In this document: positions 1 through 8,935 of the stretch, in pieces | How the letters are laid out: each line of letters starts with the position of its first letter | Position numbering within the stretch: the first letter of the stretch is position 1 | NCBI GenBank assembly: GCA_963750195.1 | Contig: CAVVPS010000007.1 | Location: 32,288-96,287 of the forward strand | Source of the DNA: AP-15 sp963750195 | GTDB taxonomy: Bacteria > Pseudomonadota > Alphaproteobacteria > ATCC43930 > CGMCC-115725 | DNA length: 64,000 bases | Direction: 5' to 3' | Translations under genes and position numbers: made by a program | Notes under the pieces: generated by a model | The model's database searches: none | Told to the model about the DNA's origin: nothing | The model's input: the letters and a program-made list of their open reading frames with translations, nothing else

Positions 1-1
1 G

Positions 2-109
2 TTCGCGATCGCCGGTTCCGGCCGCACCCCGGCCGAAGAATTGCTCGAAGATTTCCGCACCCGCTGGCACGGCGAGATCGACCCGGTTTTCACCGATTAC
101 GCGTATTAG
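2..109 (+). CDS. gshA: Glutamate-cysteine ligase, plant type, C-terminal 35 residues (partial)
   Basis: The window opens inside a gene; the open frame runs from base 2 to a TAG at 107-109. Its tail contains SGRTPAEELL and ends DPVFTDYAY, which resembles the conserved C-terminus of plant-type alphaproteobacterial glutamate-cysteine ligases. That enzyme makes gamma-glutamylcysteine, the first step of glutathione synthesis. Catalytic residues lie outside the window, so the call rests on the tail alone. The gene converges on the beta-glucosidase gene with an 10-base gap. EgtA of ergothioneine synthesis is a related ligase, but the tail fits GshA better. Confidence 0.6.
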   Translation, partial: FAIAGSGRTPAEELLEDFRTRWHGEIDPVFTDYAY

Positions 110-119
110 GAACTTAATC

Positions 120-1460
120 CTACTCCCGTTCCAGGCCGGCTCCCCCGGCGAGCTCGGCGTAGAAGTGGAAAGAATCCTTGGGCCGGCGTTCAAGCGTCTC
201 ATAATCAACATGGACCAGGCCGAAGCGTTTGCTGTAGCCGAGTGTCCACTCGAAATTGTCCATCAACGACCACACGAAATAACCGCGCACCGGCACTCCG
301 GCTCCGATCGCGTCGAGCACGGCGCCCAAATAGCCCCGCAAATAGCTGACGCGCTGATGGTCGCGGATGCGCCCGTCCCGCTCCACCTGATCGGGAAAGG
401 CGGCACCGTTTTCGAGGATATAGATCGGCAGGTCTCCGCTATAGCGCTCCTTGACCTCGATCAGCACCGCGCGAAAGGCATCGGGTGCGATCTCCCAGCC
501 CATCTCGGTGACCGGCGTACCGGACAGCGGCGGCAGGGTGCCGACCTCGAACGGATGGTCGGGGTCGCGGCGCACCCGCGATCGCGTGTAGTGGTTGAAG
601 GCGAAATAATCGAGCTTTTGCTGAATGATCTCAAGGTCGCCGGGCTGGACCAACGGCTCGACCATCTCAGCGGCGAGGGGCTCCGGATAATGTCCGAGCA
701 TCTGAGGGTCAGGAAACGAGCGGTTCCATAGGGCGTCGAGCATCAGGGTTGCGATCTCGTCTTCCTCGCGATCGCTCGCCGGCTCGCGCGGATGAAAATT
801 GTAGATGTTGCCGAGCAACAGATCGGTGCGCTCCGAACGCATAGCCGCAACGCCCAACCCGTGCGCAATATTCATGACGTGAATTGCGGTCAGCGCGCTG
901 ACGCGGCCGCGAATGCCCGGCGCGTGCTCGCCGTCGCCATAGCCCTTCACGCAAGCACAGTTGGGCTCGTTGAACGTTGCCCAGTGCTTGACTCGATCGC
1001 CCAGCCGCCGCACCGTCAGATGCGCGTAATCGGCAAACCAGGACGCCGTGTCACGGTTTTGCCAGCCGCCGTGATCTTCAAGCGCCTGTGGCAAGTCCCA
1101 ATGGTAGAGGCAGATCCAGGGCTCGATGCCGGCTCCGAGCACGCCGTCGACGAGCCGATCGTAGAATTCCAGTCCCTTGGCGCTGGTTCCGCCGCGACCC
1201 TGGGGCAGGATGCGCGGCCAAGACAGCGACAGCCGATAGGCGCCCAGTCCGAGTTCGCGCATCAGCGCTACATCCTGCGGCCAGCGATGGTAATGGTCGC
1301 AGGCAATATCGCCGCTGTCGCCGCCGAGAATCTTCCCCGGCAGATGGCTGAACGTATCCCAGATCGACGGCCCGCGCCCGTCCTCCGTGACTGCGCCCTC
1401 GATTTGGTAAGCCGCCGTCGAGGCGCCCCACAGAAACCCGTCGGGGAAATGCGTCGCCAT
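120..1460 (-). CDS. Beta-glucosidase, glycoside hydrolase family 1
   Basis: This 446-residue protein has full GH1 length and should hydrolyse beta-glucosides or related disaccharides by a retaining mechanism. The N-terminus carries the family pattern FLWGASTAAYQIEGA. The acid/base motif TFNEP places Glu at about residue 165, and the nucleophile motif LENG places Glu at about 350. C-terminal GYFVWSLMDNFEW lines the glucose site. There is no signal peptide, so it is cytoplasmic. It follows the exported hydrolase gene on the same strand after 88 bases, so the two may be cotranscribed and act in series on a plant or microbial glucan. The exact substrate cannot be read from sequence. Confidence 0.93.
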   Translation of the reverse strand: MATHFPDGFLWGASTAAYQIEGAVTEDGRGPSIWDTFSHLPGKILGGDSGDIACDHYHRWPQDVALMRELGLGAYRLSLSWPRILPQGRGGTSAKGLEFYDRLVDGVLGAGIEPWICLYHWDLPQALEDHGGWQNRDTASWFADYAHLTVRRLGDRVKHWATFNEPNCACVKGYGDGEHAPGIRGRVSALTAIHVMNIAHGLGVAAMRSERTDLLLGNIYNFHPREPASDREEDEIATLMLDALWNRSFPDPQMLGHYPEPLAAEMVEPLVQPGDLEIIQQKLDYFAFNHYTRSRVRRDPDHPFEVGTLPPLSGTPVTEMGWEIAPDAFRAVLIEVKERYSGDLPIYILENGAAFPDQVERDGRIRDHQRVSYLRGYLGAVLDAIGAGVPVRGYFVWSLMDNFEWTLGYSKRFGLVHVDYETLERRPKDSFHFYAELAGGAGLERE

Positions 1461-1548
1461 TGCTCGGCCTCATCGCTGCTTGCGCGGCACCGAAACGATA
1501 CCCGCGACTGGGCGTGGAGATCATGCGGGCCGCGGATCCGCCAGCGCA

Positions 1549-3540
1549 TCATCCATGTGCCCGCACTGGTAGCGTTGGCGCGCTCTCGATAGTCTGCGGG
1601 CCGTCGCCGAGGCGCGCTCGTCGCCAGCCGGCGGGATCGCGCATCGCCGTCGCGGGATCGCGCCCCGACAGCGACATCCAGCGGTCGCGGTCCCACGAGG
1701 TGACGGCAATCTCGACTCGCAGCGGCGCCCCCGCGCCCGGCGACGCCAGCCCTAGCGCCGACCACGGGATCAGCGCCTCGGCAGTGATGCGCGGCTGGTC
1801 GGCGCCAAAATAGACGGCCTTGGCGCCGGGTACGGGGGTGCAACCCTGGCCGATCGCCCCAATTGCGGCTCCGTCGCAGAGCTCAGCGGCCATCTCCGGA
1901 TAATCATGGATCTTGGTGCGCGGCGGGATAAAAAACAACGTGAAGCGCCGCGGCCCGTCGCCGAGATCGATGCCCAATTCGACCCGATAGGCTTCGCTAA
2001 GCGGGAACTGACCGTCATAGGCCAACAGATCGATGTCGAAATAGTCCTGGCCGATCGTCGCCAGCTGGAGGCCGCGCTGGCTCCACGACAGATAGGCCTC
2101 GCCGAATTCGACGGCCCCCGGCGAAGCTGTCAACCTCGGGAGCAGGCTTGCCGGCTTCGGCCAATCCGAGAGCGAACGGTTGCGCAGCTGAACCTCGGCT
2201 CGCGGAATAGTGAACACCCCCATCCCGGGCGTCCGCATCGTCGCTTCGCTATGAATTTCGTAGGCGCGGCGATTGGCGATCGCCAGCGCCGTGGTTAGCC
2301 GCCGATAGGGTTCATCGTTGATGTCGACCAGCCCGAAATCGTAGTCTTCGCCATCGGGGCGTCCGCCCTTTGGATGGTCGTAATACTGGAACCAATGGGC
2401 GCCGACGACTTCCGGGATTGCCGCAAGGTTCTCGGTCGCTGCCGCCGCACCTGCGGCTCGCTCGGCCTGGGTGTCGACGGTCATCAGATGGCCGTTGTTG
2501 AGGTTGCCGGTGCGATTATTCTTTGCCGCGAAAAACCACTCGGAGACCAGCACCGGCTTGCCTCTCGACAATTTGCGCAGCCCATCGAAAAAGTAGTCGG
2601 CGATCCAGCCGTCGCTGCTGTCGACATTGTAGTTGGTCGCGATCGCATCGACATAGGGCGCCATCGCCCGCACCGCCGCCGGGTCGTAGTAGATCGGCAG
2701 TCGGTCGCCAAAATAGAGCGCGTCGGGATCGGCGGCCCGGATCGCGCGCGCCGCCATCGCATAGTAATGGCGCGCGACGATGCCGCACCACTGGCGCACG
2801 ACATGGATCCCAGCGCCGCCGGGCCGCATCCGCGTCATCTCGGTCGCGGCGAGCAGCTTCGCCCACGAGTCGACGCCCGGCGGCGGCATAAAATCGACGA
2901 TAAAGCGAGCCCAGTCGCCGCCATAGTAGTGCTGCAGTGTTTCGACCCACCGCTGCTTCGTTACCGAATCGGCCGGTTTCATTGAATAGAAAACGAACAG
3001 CGCCCCGGCCCACCAGCCAACCTCGTTGTCGGAGAAATAGCCGATGCGAAATGGGGTGTTGCGGTAGGGGGCGACGAGTTCGCGGGCGAGCGCCACCATC
3101 CGCGTCTCGGTCTCGGGCGCGAACGGGTCGAACCAGTGAAAGCGCGCGTTGCGGCCTAGTTCGAGATTGACGATGGTCGGCAGGCGCAGCTGCGGCGGCG
3201 GCAAGGCCCAGCCCCCTGCACTGTTGAACCCCCAGGCGGAGAGGCGTTGCCGGGTCGCCTCGACCCACGCTTCTTGACTTGGAGCGAACGCCGTCCAGCT
3301 ATAATAGACTTTGCCGTTCCGTTCGCGATAAGAGTAACCGCTGTCGAGCGCGTTGACGCCGAGGCTGAAAAAAGCGTGGCCGCAAGGCGTCACCAGCCAG
3401 GAAACGCCGTGCTCGGTTGCCAGCGACCAACGTGTCGAGCGCGCAGTGTTGAGATCGCTGCAAGCGCGAGCGCGGGCGCACGGAAGCGCCGCGACGAGCA
3501 CAATGAGCGCGAGCGCCCACCGACGGTCGCGAAACCACAT
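1549..3540 (-). CDS. Exported glycoside hydrolase-like protein (clan GH-A type, agarase-like)
   Basis: The 663-residue product starts with a cleavable signal peptide (hydrophobic LALIVLVAALP, then ARA), so it is exported. The centre resembles TIM-barrel clan GH-A enzymes: YFSDNEVGWW is a candidate acid/base segment, and VSEWFF carries a candidate nucleophile Glu. It is followed by HWFQYYDHPKGG and a DYDFGLVDINDEPYR segment typical of agarase-like or GH42-like hydrolases. The last 180 residues look like a beta-sandwich carbohydrate-binding module. It lies 37 bases downstream of tldD and upstream of the GH1 gene. A specific substrate cannot be assigned; 'beta-agarase' in databases would be only a fold-level label. 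Confidence 0.7.
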   Translation of the reverse strand: MWFRDRRWALALIVLVAALPCARARACSDLNTARSTRWSLATEHGVSWLVTPCGHAFFSLGVNALDSGYSYRERNGKVYYSWTAFAPSQEAWVEATRQRLSAWGFNSAGGWALPPPQLRLPTIVNLELGRNARFHWFDPFAPETETRMVALARELVAPYRNTPFRIGYFSDNEVGWWAGALFVFYSMKPADSVTKQRWVETLQHYYGGDWARFIVDFMPPPGVDSWAKLLAATEMTRMRPGGAGIHVVRQWCGIVARHYYAMAARAIRAADPDALYFGDRLPIYYDPAAVRAMAPYVDAIATNYNVDSSDGWIADYFFDGLRKLSRGKPVLVSEWFFAAKNNRTGNLNNGHLMTVDTQAERAAGAAAATENLAAIPEVVGAHWFQYYDHPKGGRPDGEDYDFGLVDINDEPYRRLTTALAIANRRAYEIHSEATMRTPGMGVFTIPRAEVQLRNRSLSDWPKPASLLPRLTASPGAVEFGEAYLSWSQRGLQLATIGQDYFDIDLLAYDGQFPLSEAYRVELGIDLGDGPRRFTLFFIPPRTKIHDYPEMAAELCDGAAIGAIGQGCTPVPGAKAVYFGADQPRITAEALIPWSALGLASPGAGAPLRVEIAVTSWDRDRWMSLSGRDPATAMRDPAGWRRARLGDGPQTIESAPTLPVRAHG

Positions 3541-3577
3541 GATCCCCCCGGATGCCGCCGTGGCCCGACGGCCGGCC

Positions 3578-5011
3578 TTACGCGCTGGTGCCGCCGACCG
3601 TCAAGCCATCCATTCGCAAGGTCGGCTGGCCGACGCCGACCGGGACGCTCTGGCCGTCCTTGCCGCAGGTGCCGATCCCGTGGTCGAGGCCAAGGTCGTT
3701 GCCGATCATCGTGACTTTGGTCAGAGCGTCGGGTCCGTTGCCGATCAGGGTGGCGCCTTTGACAGCGGCGCCGACTTTGCCGTCCTCGATCAGATAGGCC
3801 TCGGAGGCGGAAAACACGAATTTGCCCGAGGTAATGTCGACCTGACCGCCGCCGAAATTGACCGCATAGAGACCGCGCGGGACCGAGGCGATGATCTCCT
3901 GTGGGTCCTGGTTTCCGGCCAGCATGTAGGTGTTCGTCATCCGCGGCATCGGGGCATGAGCAAAGCTCTGGCGTCTGCCGTTACCGGTCGGCGCGGCGCC
4001 AAGCAGGCGGGCATTCATCCGGTCCTGCATGTACCCTTTGAGAATGCCGTCCTCGATCAGGGTGGTGCAGTTGGTCGCTGTCCCCTCATCGTCGACGGTC
4101 AAAGAGCCGCGCCGATCAGGCAAGGTCCCGTCATCGACCACCGTCACTCCCTTGGTGGCGACGCGCTGGCCGATCATCCCGGAAAAAGCTGAGGTCTTCT
4201 TGCGATTGAAATCCCCTTCGAGCCCATGCCCGATCGCCTCGTGCAGCATTACCCCTGGCCAGCCCGGTCCGAGAACGACGGTCATCTCTCCCGCCGGCGC
4301 CGGCACGGCGCCGAGATTTACCAATGCCTGCCGCAGAGCCTCGTCGACCTGTTCCTTCCAGTGTAGGGGATCGAGATAGCGCTCATAGGCGAGACGGCCT
4401 CCGGCGCCGGAAGAGCCGGTCTCCATGCGGTCGCCATCACCGACGACGACGGCGACGCCCAAGCGCACCAGCGGGCGGATATCGGCAACGCGGCGGCCAT
4501 CGGCGCGGATGATCTGAACCGCCTGCCACATGCCGCTCAACGACGCCATGACCTGTTTCACTCGCGGGTCGCGGCTGCGCGCATAAGCGTCGATTTCGGC
4601 CAACACGCGGGTCTTGGCGCCGAGCTCAACGAGGCCGAGCGGGTTCACATCGGTATAGAGGGTGCGATTGGTGCCCGGCGGCGGCCCCTCCATTACCCCT
4701 GAATAACCGCTGGCTACCGCCCGCACCGTCGCCGCGGCGCGGCGGATCGCAGCTTCGGAGAGGTCGGAGGCGTGGGCGTATCCGGCGGCTTCACCGGCCA
4801 CCGCGCGCAGCCCGAACCCCTGGGTCGTATCAAAACTCGCACTCTTGATCCGGCCATCGTCGAGCGAGAGACTTTCGGATTGGCTGTATTCGAGAAACAG
4901 CTCGCCGTCGTCCATGCCGGCCAGCGCTTGGGCGACGATCGCCTCTACCCGGTCGGGATTCATGCCGGTGCGCTCGAAAAACAATTCGTCGGTGACGGCG
5001 AGATCGGTCAT
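3578..5011 (-). CDS. tldD: Metalloprotease TldD
   Basis: TldD is the partner of TldE (PmbA) in a zinc protease that degrades unfolded peptides, matures microcins and clears the CcdA antitoxin. The zinc motif HEAIGHGLEGD lies at about residues 257-267. The C-terminus matches the family (GTCGKDGQSVPVGVGQP). An upstream in-frame ATG at 5032 would add seven residues. I chose 5011 because AAGGAG sits six bases before it and the product then begins MTDLAV like its homologues. The predicted 477 residues match the usual length. tldD beside a divergent ctaC is a common alphaproteobacterial arrangement. tldE is not in the window. Confidence 0.95.
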   Translation of the reverse strand: MTDLAVTDELFFERTGMNPDRVEAIVAQALAGMDDGELFLEYSQSESLSLDDGRIKSASFDTTQGFGLRAVAGEAAGYAHASDLSEAAIRRAAATVRAVASGYSGVMEGPPPGTNRTLYTDVNPLGLVELGAKTRVLAEIDAYARSRDPRVKQVMASLSGMWQAVQIIRADGRRVADIRPLVRLGVAVVVGDGDRMETGSSGAGGRLAYERYLDPLHWKEQVDEALRQALVNLGAVPAPAGEMTVVLGPGWPGVMLHEAIGHGLEGDFNRKKTSAFSGMIGQRVATKGVTVVDDGTLPDRRGSLTVDDEGTATNCTTLIEDGILKGYMQDRMNARLLGAAPTGNGRRQSFAHAPMPRMTNTYMLAGNQDPQEIIASVPRGLYAVNFGGGQVDITSGKFVFSASEAYLIEDGKVGAAVKGATLIGNGPDALTKVTMIGNDLGLDHGIGTCGKDGQSVPVGVGQPTLRMDGLTVGGTSA

Positions 5012-5331
5012 TCGCTGCTCCTTAGCTGCCAATCCACAATATGGTCGCCGTCAGCCGCGAACGGAAGTCGCGATCGGCGTATCGGCAGGGCCACATTGGG
5101 GGCGGCGGGCGTTGATCGCAAACGCCTGCGGCGGCTTGACGCAATGGGTTGGGCCGGTTGTGACGCGCGCGGGCGATGGTGTAGGTTTGTTGTCGTGCGT
5201 GGCCGCGGCCCGCCCGCTGCGGCAAGATAGAGGGTACGAGGCCGAATGGCGCCGCTCGGACCGTCCTTTGCGGAACAAGCCGCTGCGGGCCGCCCGATCG
5301 GCCGAATGGGACGGATCAGAGGCGGCATGGC
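5012..5331. promoter_or_regulatory. Divergent intergenic region between tldD and ctaC
   Basis: These 320 bases have no convincing gene and must hold the promoters for tldD (leftward) and the oxidase cluster (rightward). A weak sigma70-like pair can be proposed on the plus strand near 5159-5190 (TTGTGA, 18-base spacer, TAGGTT), but it is poor. No clear FnrL, RegA or other redox-regulator box was recognised by eye. Reading frames that cross the region are antisense or overlapping shadows. Confidence 0.3.
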
Positions 5332-6219
5332 ATGGTGCGGTGGCGGTTGTCGAGGTTGCTGACGAAAAAGCGGGCGGCCCGGGTATTGGTTGTGCTGGTC
5401 CTTGCGGTGGTCGCCGCCGGATCGCTCGCCGCGATTGCTAGGGCCGCGCAGCCACGGCCCTGGCAAATGGGCATGCAGCCCCCGGCCACCCCGGTCAAGG
5501 ACCGGCTCAACGCGTTTCACAACGAATTGCTGGTGATCATCTTTTTGATTTCCGGGTTCGTCATGGCGCTGCTGCTCTATGTGATCGTTCGCTTCAACCA
5601 CCGGCGCAATCCGGTGCCCTCGCGCACCTCGCACAACACCGTAATCGAGATGCTGTGGACCATCATCCCGGTGCTGATTCTGGTCATGATCGCGATCCCG
5701 TCCTTCAAGCTGATGTATTATATGGATCGGGTCCCGAACCCGGACATGACGATCAAGGTCACCGGACATCAGTGGTACTGGTCCTACGAGTATCCCGACC
5801 AGAAGGGATTGGCCTTCGACAGCAACATCATCCAGCAAGCCGATCTGAAGCCGGGCCAACTGCGGTTACTCGATGTCAACAACCCGCTCGTCGTGCCGAT
5901 CCACACAAGCATCCGCGTCCTGATAACCAGCACCGACGTTATCCACAGCTGGTTCATTCCGTCCTTCGGCGTCCAGGAATATGCGGTCATCGGTCGGGTC
6001 AACGAGAGCTGGTTCAATGTTGAGCGCGAGGGCACCTATTACGGTGAATGCAACCAGATCTGCGGCGTCAACCACGCCTTCATGCCGATCAAAATCGTCG
6101 CTATGTCAAAGGATGCGTTCCAGCGCTGGCTGGGCGAGGCTCAGAAAAAGTTTGCACATAATCAGCCGGCCGAGGATGCGATGCGCGTCGCCGCCGTCTC
6201 GGCGCCAGCCGGCAACTGA
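5332..6219 (+). CDS. ctaC: Cytochrome c oxidase subunit II
   Basis: Subunit II of the aa3-type terminal oxidase receives electrons from cytochrome c at the CuA centre. The 295-residue product has a signal peptide ending near AIARA, two transmembrane helices (about 66-86 and 105-125) and a periplasmic cupredoxin domain. The CuA ligands are present: His205, Cys240, Cys244, His248 and Met251. The aromatic electron-entry motif QWYWSYEYPD is at about 147-156. The loop reads CNQIC, whereas many mitochondrial-type subunits read CSELC; the Glu position supplies only a backbone carbonyl, so copper binding should survive. There is no fused cytochrome c domain. It is first in the ctaC-D-B-F-G-E cluster, 18 bases before ctaD. 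Confidence 0.97.
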   Translation: MVRWRLSRLLTKKRAARVLVVLVLAVVAAGSLAAIARAAQPRPWQMGMQPPATPVKDRLNAFHNELLVIIFLISGFVMALLLYVIVRFNHRRNPVPSRTSHNTVIEMLWTIIPVLILVMIAIPSFKLMYYMDRVPNPDMTIKVTGHQWYWSYEYPDQKGLAFDSNIIQQADLKPGQLRLLDVNNPLVVPIHTSIRVLITSTDVIHSWFIPSFGVQEYAVIGRVNESWFNVEREGTYYGECNQICGVNHAFMPIKIVAMSKDAFQRWLGEAQKKFAHNQPAEDAMRVAAVSAPAGN

Positions 6220-6237
6220 CAGCGAGAGGGTCCCGGG

Positions 6238-7857
6238 ATGACTTACGAGCGCGAGGCGCACATTGCCGACACTCACGGGTACGGCGCGCATGCTCACGAC
6301 GACCACCGGCCGGGGTTCTTCACCCGATGGCTGTTCTCGACCAACCATAAGGACATCGGAACCCTCTATCTGCTGTTCGCCATTATTGCCGGCGTGATCG
6401 GCGGCACCTTGTCGGTGATGATGCGCTTCCAGCTGATGCACCCTGACAACCACTTTATCGAGAATCATCAGATCTACAACGTCATCATCACCGCGCACGG
6501 CCTGATCATGATCTTCTTCACGGTCATGCCGGCGATGATCGGCGGCTTTGGCAACTGGCTCGTGCCGTTGATGATCGGTTCGCCCGACATGGCCTTTCCG
6601 CGCATGAACAACATCAGCTTCTGGCTGCTGGTGCCGTCCTTTGCGCTGTTGATCGGGTCGACCATGGTCGGCGAGGGTGCCGGTGTCGGCTGGACGCTCT
6701 ACCCGCCGCTGTCGGGGCCAACCGGCTCGCCCGGACCGGCGATGGACATGCTGATCTTTTCGATCCATCTGGCCGGCGCATCGTCGATCATGGGAGCGAT
6801 CAACTTCATCACCACGATTTTCAACATGCGCGCCCCCGGCATGACGATGCACAAAATGCCACTGTTCGTGTGGTCGATCCTGGTCACCGCGTTCCTATTG
6901 CTGTTGTCGCTGCCGGTGCTGGCGGGAGCGATCACGATGCTGCTGACCGACCGCAATTTCGGCACCAGCTTTTTCAACCCGGCGGGCGGCGGTGATCCAT
7001 TATTGTTCTTGAACCTGTTCTGGTTCTTCGGCCATCCCGAGGTCTACATCCTGATACTGCCCGGCTTCGGCATGATTAGCCAAGTGGTGTCGACCTTTTC
7101 GAAAAAGCCGATCTTCGGCTATCTCGGCATGGTCTACGCCATGGTCTCGATCGGCGTGGTCGGGTTTGTCGTGTGGGCGCATCACATGTTCACCACCGGG
7201 ATCTCGATCGACACGCGCGCCTATTTTACTGCGGCGACGATGGTCATCGCAGTGCCGACCGGGGTCAAGATCTTCTCGTGGATTGCGACGATGTGGGGCG
7301 GGTCCATCGAGTTCAAGACCCCGATGCTGTGGGCGATGGGCTTCATCTTTTTATTCACGATCGGTGGCGTGACCGGCGTGGTGCTGGCCAATGCGGGCGT
7401 CGATTTCGCCTTACACAACACTTATTACGTTGTTGCTCATTTTCATTACGTGCTGTCGCTCGGCGCAGTTTTCTCAATCTTTGCCGGTTTCTATTACTGG
7501 ATTGGGAAGATGTCCGGCCGCCAATACAATGAGACTTTTGGTAAGATCCACTTTTGGACCACCTTCATCGGGGTCAATTTGACTTTCTTCCCGCAGCACT
7601 TCCTCGGGCTCGCCGGGATGCCGCGGCGGATCGCCGACTACCCGGACGCGTTCGCCGGCTGGAACATGGTCTCCTCGATCGGCGCCTTCATTTCCTATGC
7701 CTCGACTTTGTTCTTTGTCTTCATTGTGCTGCACACGCTGTTCTTGGGCCGCCGGGTCGGGGCCAATTACTGGGGCGAGGGCGCCACAACGCTCGAGTGG
7801 AAGCTGCCGTCGCCCCCGCCGTTCCACAGCTATGACGAGCTGCCGGTGGTCTCGTAA
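6238..7857 (+). CDS. ctaD: Cytochrome c oxidase subunit I
   Basis: This is the catalytic subunit carrying haem a, haem a3 and CuB; it reduces oxygen to water and pumps protons. It has 539 residues and about twelve transmembrane helices. Recognisable family motifs are GHPEVYILILPGFG (CuB His and the cross-linked Tyr), WAHHMFTTG (two CuB His) and HNTYYVVAHFHYV (haem ligands). The N-terminus contains WLFSTNHKDIGTLY, the usual start of the first helix. It belongs to the A-type haem-copper oxidases. A Shine-Dalgarno-like GAGAGGG precedes the ATG. It sits between ctaC and ctaB in the canonical order. Confidence 0.98.
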   Translation: MTYEREAHIADTHGYGAHAHDDHRPGFFTRWLFSTNHKDIGTLYLLFAIIAGVIGGTLSVMMRFQLMHPDNHFIENHQIYNVIITAHGLIMIFFTVMPAMIGGFGNWLVPLMIGSPDMAFPRMNNISFWLLVPSFALLIGSTMVGEGAGVGWTLYPPLSGPTGSPGPAMDMLIFSIHLAGASSIMGAINFITTIFNMRAPGMTMHKMPLFVWSILVTAFLLLLSLPVLAGAITMLLTDRNFGTSFFNPAGGGDPLLFLNLFWFFGHPEVYILILPGFGMISQVVSTFSKKPIFGYLGMVYAMVSIGVVGFVVWAHHMFTTGISIDTRAYFTAATMVIAVPTGVKIFSWIATMWGGSIEFKTPMLWAMGFIFLFTIGGVTGVVLANAGVDFALHNTYYVVAHFHYVLSLGAVFSIFAGFYYWIGKMSGRQYNETFGKIHFWTTFIGVNLTFFPQHFLGLAGMPRRIADYPDAFAGWNMVSSIGAFISYASTLFFVFIVLHTLFLGRRVGANYWGEGATTLEWKLPSPPPFHSYDELPVVS

Positions 7858-7871
7858 GGAGCGCCGCCTTC

Positions 7872-8810
7872 GTGACCGAATTGTCCGAAACCCGGCCGAC
7901 TGCCGGCCCGCGCCTTTTGGGGGCGTCCGCGGCGGGGGTGGGCGACTATCTCGAGATTCTGAAGCCTCGGGTCATGTCGCTGGTGGTGTTTACCGGGTTG
8001 GTCGGGCTGGCCATGGCACCTGGGTATCTCCACCCGGTGCTCGCCGCGGTGGCGGTGCTGTGCATCGCTGTTGGCGCTGGCGCTGCTGGCGCGATCAACA
8101 TGTGGTATGAGTGCGACATCGACGCGATCATGCGCCGCACTGCCAGCCGGCCGCTGCCGGCGGGCAGGATGATGCCCGGCGAGGCGCTCGGCTTCGGCGT
8201 CGTGTTGGCGGTCGGATCGGTGCTGATGATGGCGTTGGCGGTCAACTCGGTGGCAGCCGGGCTGCTGGCGACGACAATCGGCTTTTACGTCTTCGTTTAT
8301 ACGATCTGGCTCAAGCGGCGAACCCCTCAGAACATCGTCATCGGCGGCGCGGCCGGTGCCTTTCCGCCGCTGATCGGCTGGGCCGCGGTCACCGGCGACA
8401 TCGGCTGGGGAGCGGTTGCGCTGTTCGCCATCATTTTTTTCTGGACCCCACCGCATTTCTGGGCGCTGTCGCTTTATCGCACCGAAGACTACGCCAAGGC
8501 CGGCGTGCCGATGCTGCCGGTGGTGGCCGGCGCGGACGAGACCAAGCGCCAGATGCTGCTATACACTCTGGTGCTGTGGCCGGTCAGTGCAGCGCCGTGG
8601 CTGCTGGGTATCGCCGGCGCAATCTACGGTGTCTCCGCACTGGCGTTGAGCGCGTTTTTCAGCGCTTCCGCGGTCCGCGTATGGCGCGACGAGGGTGACC
8701 GCAGCGCTCGGCAGATGTTCGCTTTTTCGCTGCTTTATCTGCTGCTGATCTTCAGCCTGCTGCTCGTCGACCGTAGCGGCGCTGGCTGGCTGAAGGGGGG
8801 TTGGCCGTGA
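7872..8810 (+). CDS. ctaB: Protohaem IX farnesyltransferase (haem O synthase)
   Basis: CtaB adds a farnesyl chain to haem b to make haem O, the precursor of haem A for subunit I. The 312-residue UbiA-family membrane protein starts with GTG at 7872, 14 bases after ctaD. The first prenyl-diphosphate-binding motif is in NMWYECDIDAIM (N-x3-D-x-D pattern), followed by RTASRPLPAG. A second acidic motif is in LYRTEDYAKAGVPMLP. About eight to nine transmembrane helices are visible. The stop codon overlaps the GTG start of the following 41-codon gene, which implies translational coupling. Confidence 0.96.
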   Translation: MTELSETRPTAGPRLLGASAAGVGDYLEILKPRVMSLVVFTGLVGLAMAPGYLHPVLAAVAVLCIAVGAGAAGAINMWYECDIDAIMRRTASRPLPAGRMMPGEALGFGVVLAVGSVLMMALAVNSVAAGLLATTIGFYVFVYTIWLKRRTPQNIVIGGAAGAFPPLIGWAAVTGDIGWGAVALFAIIFFWTPPHFWALSLYRTEDYAKAGVPMLPVVAGADETKRQMLLYTLVLWPVSAAPWLLGIAGAIYGVSALALSAFFSASAVRVWRDEGDRSARQMFAFSLLYLLLIFSLLLVDRSGAGWLKGGWP

Positions 8811-8932
8811 CCGCGATGGACGACGCGGAGCGCGCGCGGACGATCCGCGCGCGCAATCGCGCTCTCGTCGCCGTGCTGCTGGCCCTGGTAGCCTTGTTCT
8901 ACGTCATTACGCTCGTGCGGATCCGGGGCTAG
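8807..8932 (+). CDS. Small membrane protein, CtaF-like oxidase cluster protein
   Basis: This 41-residue gene is easily missed. GTG at 8807 overlaps the ctaB stop, and TAG at 8930-8932 falls three bases before ctaG. The product has a charged N-terminus (DDAERARTIRARNR) and one hydrophobic helix (ALVAVLLALVALFYVITLV). Short single-helix proteins occupy exactly this slot between ctaB and ctaG in many alphaproteobacteria and are annotated as CtaF or hypothetical oxidase-associated proteins. Position, overlap and topology support a real gene. Its molecular role is not established by anything seen here. Confidence 0.75.
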   Translation: MTAMDDAERARTIRARNRALVAVLLALVALFYVITLVRIRG

Positions 8933-8935
8933 CGC

